Below are positions 59,080-64,000 of a stretch of DNA of 64,000 nt, piece by piece. The notes under the pieces are model-generated. The model saw nothing but the letters and a program-made list of their open reading frames with translations, ran no database searches and had not been told where the DNA came from. Origin of the DNA: Syncephalis fuscata (Eukaryota; Zoopagomycota; Zoopagomycetes; Zoopagales; Piptocephalidaceae); assembly GCA_025786725.1 (NCBI GenBank), contig JAHLTZ010000021.1, forward strand, positions 372,001 through 436,000, given 5' to 3'. The translations under genes and the position numbers were made by a program. Within the stretch, counting starts at the first letter, position 1. Every line of letters starts with the position of its first letter.

Positions 59080-61237
59080 ATGAGTCAGGCAGTCGACCAA
59101 GTACCTTTGCTGCAAGAACGGGCTGTTCATAGTGAACAAGACATAACAACTGATATTTTCTCGCAACATACGCTTGAACTTATTCGGGCCGTGTGTCAAA
59201 TTATACCAGAAAGCGAGGAGGCTACTGTTTCTGCCGCTGCTATCTCTGACCTTGCAAACAAAGCACTGCAAATTATATCATTGCGCAGTCACAGAAATAA
59301 CCAAGAAAATGGCGGCGCTGTAAGCGACACAGCTCATTCGCTTTTACGTGCGGCAGCTCGTTGCGCTACTCGGGCACGCGAAGACACGTTTCGTCGATCG
59401 ATTTGGCAGGTACGCCAGCATGTTTGCGTGAAAGCCGCGCTTGAATCGCTATTTCGACTGGCAAATCAGCGCAGCGAACTTGACTATAACTCAATGGCTC
59501 AAATAAGCGGTATTGACGACGACATTACCGATAGAATGCTAATTTATGCCAACGGCCTACTTGTGCCACATTTATCAAATGGTTATTCAGGTAGGCTAAA
59601 TATAGTATAAAGTTGGATTTATTGTTCACTAGTTAAATAGTGTTGGATTTTGCGCTAAGCACTGGATTGGATGAAGTTTTACAAAACCAGCACGTACAAT
59701 GTTGCATTGAGGTAGCTATATAGCAATGGCTAGTAAAATAACCAATTTATACAACATTGGTACTATTAGGCACTTTGGCACGGAGATATTGTCCCAATTT
59801 GGCCTTTATTCAGTAATCAGAGTAGAGAAAAGCCAGCTTTTTTTCTTGAACGTGCCAATGAAGAGCCCAAATCTCGGGTATACAGCACTAATCAAATAGT
59901 TTCTGCGGGACAGCGTGCTATTGGCTTTTTTGAAGGCTTACTTCGCCCAGAACGGGCACTTGCTCCAATGTAAGAGTTATAGAAATAACAGCCATCCAAT
60001 CATTGACACATTTATTAGATATTTCGGTATGTTATCAGCATTAGGATATGTCGGTTACGCTTGTTTGTATATATATCTTTTATTTGCTACCGACTATCGT
60101 TGGGGCAATTGGTCACTGGTGGAGCTTGTCATTTATGGATGGTCGTTTTTGTATACAATCGAGATGGCAGGCAAGGTAGAATTGATATAGCTTTATTAAA
60201 TAGCTAGGCATTGATATATAGCCATACAATAGATACGACGCCAGCGACTACGCTACTTTCACCGTGTTAAGCATTGGTGCGAATTGATGACCCACGGCAT
60301 GCTAATGCTATCTATGGTATTACGCTGGTGGGCCATGCACACGTCGAGTCGGGAACGTAGTTATTACTATGCTCAATGGGCTTCTTTATCATTTTCTGCT
60401 GTAGCACTACCGCTATCACTTCGTACACTTGCCGCATTCGACTGGTCTGCCACAGGGTCTGGCGGGTTAGCCCGTGTTTTCCGTATGATTGACCGTGTGG
60501 CCCATGAAATAGCTTGGACCGTATTTACCACGGCTATTGTTCTTGTTGGCTTGGCTATAAGCATAACTGGTATGAACGGTGACACATCTCTTTACACGAC
60601 ACTAGCACACGTTATTCAAGGCGCACTTTTGTAAGTATGGATATGATTAATTTTTTATAACATTATACTAATCAGTAATCAATGTAGCGATAGTTTTCAA
60701 TTTCTTGAAATTGATGCACTCGATCCAGTCCTTGCTCCTTGGTTCTATCGTGCGGTGCTCATTCTAGTCTGGCTTATTCTTGGTAACCTTATTATAGCCA
60801 TCAATGTGTCCGTCTACCAAATACACGCCCAACCGAGTATGCAGACCATTCCCCGTATGGAACGACTAGCTGCAGGCACTCTACGATCTCTTTGTGCACC
60901 AGCCCGGCATGCCTTCCCTGTTCCGTGGCTACTCATTGTCATTGTATTTGTTTGGCCAGTTGAAAATGCCATAAGATTATTTTATCGCATTCGTTATCGC
61001 ACCGGTGCAATTGCTCTTCCCGAGACTAGCAGCAACGATAATGATGACAACGCCAATGCTACATCTGTCGTCATAGAGAATAATACAATTGCACGACGCA
61101 AGCATAATTCGTCCAATTGGCGTCTTGCCATATGGTGGATGACACTTGGTTGGCTTACTCTATTGATCGACATGCTAGTGCGTGCAGCCGAATGGCTTCA
61201 TCGCGATATCTTACTGCCACCTAAGCCACGGTGGTAA
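59080..61237 (+). CDS. YVC1: Yvc1-like vacuolar TRP cation channel (628 aa)
   Basis: Six exons: 59080-59590, 59641-59711, 59770-59969, 60019-60175, 60233-60630, 60688-61237; 628 aa (yeast Yvc1 675). The cytosolic N terminus has the fungal TRP layout: LELIRAVCQIIP, then a helix pair SLLRAAARCATRAREDTFRRS, VCVKAALESLFRLANQ, and EALWHGDIVPIWP before the first membrane helix. About six hydrophobic segments follow (from FGMLSALGYVGYACLYIYLLF), with a pore-side stretch FDSFQFLEIDALDPVLAPWFYR before the last helix LVWLILGNLIIAINVSVYQ. Yvc1 releases Ca2+ from the vacuole on osmotic shock. ATG 59080 is chosen because the N terminus then starts near conserved sequence; 58984 is possible. Two more hydrophobic segments near the C terminus are extra. 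Confidence 0.72.
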
Positions 61238-62588
61238 CCGTATCGGCAATGGCTATCACACAGTAATAATAATAAACTGGTCTAATTAGCTTATTAATCT
61301 TTATTTACATTTTTCCTATAATTAAATAACATTTTATTGTGATGTATATAGAACATAACACTTTGCTTTAATATTACATAATTTAATAAAATGCAATACT
61401 ATTTACTTAAAAATTCAAAGAAATGGCGCGTGCTTAAACTGTAGACCGGTAGTTATAGCCAAAAATACCCAGTCAATTAACAGTCACGAACACAGGCACT
61501 GACTACAGTATCAACTCAGAAAAAGCTTCTTAATAATAAAGATGTCAGTGCAATACCGCTTAGTCACAATTGGCTACAGATCAAGAAAAAGTATTAATGC
61601 GTGAAATTTCCAAGTAGTGGAAGAAAGTAATAAAGGCAAATTGACGGAGAGGTAATAACATATATAACCAAAACAGTCATCGTACTGGCTGCTATGCATG
61701 TACAGTAATAACAATACTAACAGCGTATTCTATACTGCTACGTTGTATGTGCACAACAGCCTACACGACAAATTTAGTGGCCATACACTGCCAAAACCAT
61801 CATAGATTTTGGTTTGCAATGACGATCTATACTAAACAAAGCATACAATGGATTTTTCATAGCATATACTCAACATAGCATAAAAACAGCCTAGAAATGC
61901 ACTTGCCGTGTCAAAGAAAGTGCCAATACCAATGATCGGAGTAATGAAGGTCAGATTACAAAAGAGCAATGCAAGTACATAGTGTAAATAGTATTTGTAC
62001 TTGATTAGTAATTAAATAACCACTAACACTATCTATATAGTATATATGGAGTGTACATGTAATGGATATATGCTGTCAAGTGTGAAGAAAGAGAAAGGGA
62101 AATGTGATGACGTAGATTGTGAGCTGTGAGCCTGTCAGTCAATATTTATAAACAGTCGAGTTTAATTGATTAATAAATGGAGTGTAAATAATAAAAGTCA
62201 ATCTACCCAACATGTCGGTACATCATAGAACAGATTAATAGTAAATGAATAAATGCATTGAGAATAAAAGTCATTTAGCACAAGTAGACAATATTATAAA
62301 ACATATATTTAGTATAATAGCGAGTGTAATAAAAGATTAATTAAACATAATAAAGTCATTTACACCTAAAAAAACACTCATTATCATAGAATATAATTTC
62401 AGTATGATAGTGAATGTATTAAAAGAATAAATGGCAAGCAATAAAGACAAGCACAGTCATAGAATATACCAACTATTATTGCATCATAGAATATACAAGA
62501 TGGCTTACAAACAAAATAAATTATTTTATAAACAACCACATGTTATACCAATAAAATAGTATCTTTATTCACTATTTCAAATCAACTA
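61238..62588. other. Gene-free A+T-rich stretch
   Basis: About 1350 bases, the longest non-coding stretch in the window. It lies between the 3' ends of two convergent genes. I see no ORF over ~50 codons, no splice-linked conserved peptide and no recognisable RNA. Short imperfect repeats occur (TCATAGAATATA at ~62385, 62457 and 62484). It may be a long 3' region, an RNA gene I cannot recognise, or plain spacer. Confidence 0.5.
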
Positions 62589-64000
62589 TTAAGCAGCAGT
62601 TGCCACTTTGCCCTTCTTGGCCGTCTTCTTCTTAGAGGAAGCCGGCTGCTTTGACTTAGTTGTTGTTTCAGCCTTTTCAGCTGTTGTCTCCTCTTTCGCT
62701 GCTTTGACAGTATTATCTTTAGTGTCAGCATCCGGAGTATTTAGCAATTGGCCACTTAATACTTCGTTAAGTACTTTTTCCGCTTCTGCCAACTCGGCTT
62801 CTAGTTTGGCCTCGGCAGCCTTCAAATCGAATTCTTCGCCTGCTTCTTCAGCTTCCTTTCGTCGCTTCTCCAAATCTTTAAAGCTTTCAGCGCGTTGTTC
62901 CTTCATCGCGCTCTCCATTGCCTCCTGTATAATACTGTCCATATTAAATTTCTCGCCACCCATTAAGCCAGCTAGTTCATCGCCAAGCTCGTCTTTAGCA
63001 TCTCCGGAGCCGGCTTTAGCTTTATCAGCAATATCAGCAAGTGATTCAAGCTGCTTCTTTAAATCTTTTAACTGATCAAGGTCAGGTAAAGCTGGCGTAT
63101 CCTCTTGCTGCTTCTCCTCTTGCTGCTTCTTCTTTGGCTGCTTTTTATTGGCAGCAGGAGCCTTCTTGGTCTTTACCTCCTCATCCTTAGTTGGCGATTT
63201 CACCTTAGTATTTTGCTTCTTTGCAGCTTCTTTCTTTTTATCAGATTTTACTGGTGAATCTTTAGCTTTCTTGGCCTTTTTAGCGGCATTCTCCTTCTTC
63301 TTTTCCTCGTTCTTACGCTCAGCCTCTAGCTTGGCTTGACGTTCGGCTTCTTCCTTCTCTTCTTTGGCCTTTAGCTCTTCGGCCTCTTTCTTCTTGCGCG
63401 CTTCCTCCTTGCGCTTGCGCTCGGCAGCTTCTTTAGCTTTGCGCTCAGCTTCTTCCTTCTTTTTACGTTCAGCTTCTTTAGCTTTGCGTTCAGCTTCTTC
63501 CTTGGCTTTGCGTTCAGCTTCTTCCTTGGCTTTGCGTTCAGCTTCTTCTTTAGCTTTACGCTCTGCCTCTTCGCGTGCACGTTGTTTACGCAGCGCCTCT
63601 TCAACACGAGCACGAGCTTCAGCTTCTTCGCGTTCACGACGTAGCGCAAATTCGGCATCAATTTCTGCTTGTGTTGGTACAAAGCCAGCGTAGGCAATGG
63701 CATCGTAGCTTCGATCACGAACTAGCTGAACGTATGGGCCAAGTGACTCGGCAGCATGTTCATTATACAAATCTACTGTTTTTTGGCCAAGATTTTGCAC
63801 ATGTGGGTGCAAATGATGAACATAAATATGTTTTGCGCCATGCCAGGCACGCTTAGTAGCAGGTAAAGCATAATCACGCACTGCTGGGCCAACATGCTTG
63901 GTAACTACAAATGTTGTGGCTTTATAGACGTGTTTGCCATATGGGTACGCATATTTGGTATAGACATGCGAAACTGTAGGTGCTACATGCTGATTATAAG
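62589..64000 (-). CDS. Ala/Lys/Glu-rich coiled-coil protein with His/Tyr-rich N part (5' end missing)
   Basis: The minus-strand frame is open from the right edge to TAA at 62589-62591, giving ~470 residues; the start lies outside the window. The first ~110 residues repeat a loose pattern of helix pieces with YNxHVAP, HVYTKYAYPYGKHVY and HLHPHVQNL. Next is a long charged helix with an eight-residue repeat KAKEEAER at ~63470-63570, then Lys-rich stretches (KKKQQEEK), a Leu/Asp-rich part (ALPDLDQLKDLKKQLESLADIADK), another charged helix, and a basic KKK-type C terminus. Such composition suggests an extended single helix. I do not recognise the family. Codon use is strongly biased to GCT/AAG compared with its neighbours, which may mean high expression. 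Confidence 0.65.
   Translation of the reverse strand, partial: YNQHVAPTVSHVYTKYAYPYGKHVYKATTFVVTKHVGPAVRDYALPATKRAWHGAKHIYVHHLHPHVQNLGQKTVDLYNEHAAESLGPYVQLVRDRSYDAIAYAGFVPTQAEIDAEFALRREREEAEARARVEEALRKQRAREEAERKAKEEAERKAKEEAERKAKEEAERKAKEAERKKKEEAERKAKEAAERKRKEEARKKKEAEELKAKEEKEEAERQAKLEAERKNEEKKKENAAKKAKKAKDSPVKSDKKKEAAKKQNTKVKSPTKDEEVKTKKAPAANKKQPKKKQQEEKQQEDTPALPDLDQLKDLKKQLESLADIADKAKAGSGDAKDELGDELAGLMGGEKFNMDSIIQEAMESAMKEQRAESFKDLEKRRKEAEEAGEEFDLKAAEAKLEAELAEAEKVLNEVLSGQLLNTPDADTKDNTVKAAKEETTAEKAETTTKSKQPASSKKKTAKKGKVATAA

Noticed and set aside
62608-63693. Plus-strand Ser/Ala/Phe-rich ORFs opposite the coiled-coil gene
   Set aside because: They are mirror frames of a biased Lys/Glu/Ala coding sequence; such antisense ORFs are expected from GCT/AAG codon use.

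Overview
The window is nuclear DNA of a eukaryote, most likely an early-diverging fungus. It is A+T-rich, and almost every gene is cut by introns of about 45-65 nt with GTAAGT-like donors and TAG/AG acceptors. The gene set is fungal or opisthokont: dynactin p150, STRIPAK Far11/STRIP, MIND-complex Nnf1, Mak5 helicase, Utp22, a Yvc1-like TRP channel and a Ty3/Gypsy retrotransposon. A placement near zoopagomycete lineages is only inference from compactness and intron density. Coordinates below come from splicing by hand, with reading-frame phase checked across each junction.

Left part (1-22.5 kb, all + strand): the 3' end of an arrestin-domain (ART-like) gene with a C-terminal PPxY motif; two tandem near-identical intronless F-box-like genes; p150Glued dynactin (19 exons, about 1267 aa); a complete, apparently recent Ty3/Gypsy LTR element (10563-16059) with identical 193-bp LTRs and a 5-bp target duplication; TRAPPC8/Trs85 (18 exons, about 1529 aa); and a tiny five-exon Kish/TMEM167 gene of 71 aa whose first coding exon is only the ATG.

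Middle (22.6-46.9 kb): Utp22/Nrap (-), a secreted probable GPI-anchored protein (+), APC8/Cdc23 (-), Nnf1/PMF1 (+), Mre11 (-), the mitochondrial methyltransferase NDUFAF7/MidA (+), an 873-aa fungal protein with two C-terminal membrane segments (-), Mak5/DDX24 (-), and a class I phosphatidylinositol transfer protein with an 8-nt microexon (+).

Right part (47-64 kb): a decayed third copy of the F-box-like family (-), a probable mitochondrial YlxR/DUF448 (RnpM-like) protein (-), a Glu/Leu/Phe/Val dehydrogenase-family enzyme (-), STRIP/Far11 (-), an RFWD3-like RING-WD40 ligase (+), a Yvc1-like vacuolar TRP channel (+), and the 3' part of an alanine/lysine/glutamate-rich coiled-coil protein (-) running off the right edge.

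The genes do not form an operon-like system. They cover membrane traffic (Trs85, Kish, arrestin, PITP), cell division and cytoskeleton (dynactin, APC8, Nnf1, STRIPAK), DNA repair (Mre11, RFWD3), ribosome biogenesis (Utp22, Mak5) and mitochondria (NDUFAF7, YlxR). The most unusual points are the mosaic divergence of the F-box tandem pair, transition-type decay of the distant third copy, a cluster of five one-base frameshifts in otherwise well-conserved genes between 29.5 and 37 kb, several GC-AG introns, extremely short coding exons, and the eukaryotic YlxR-like protein.
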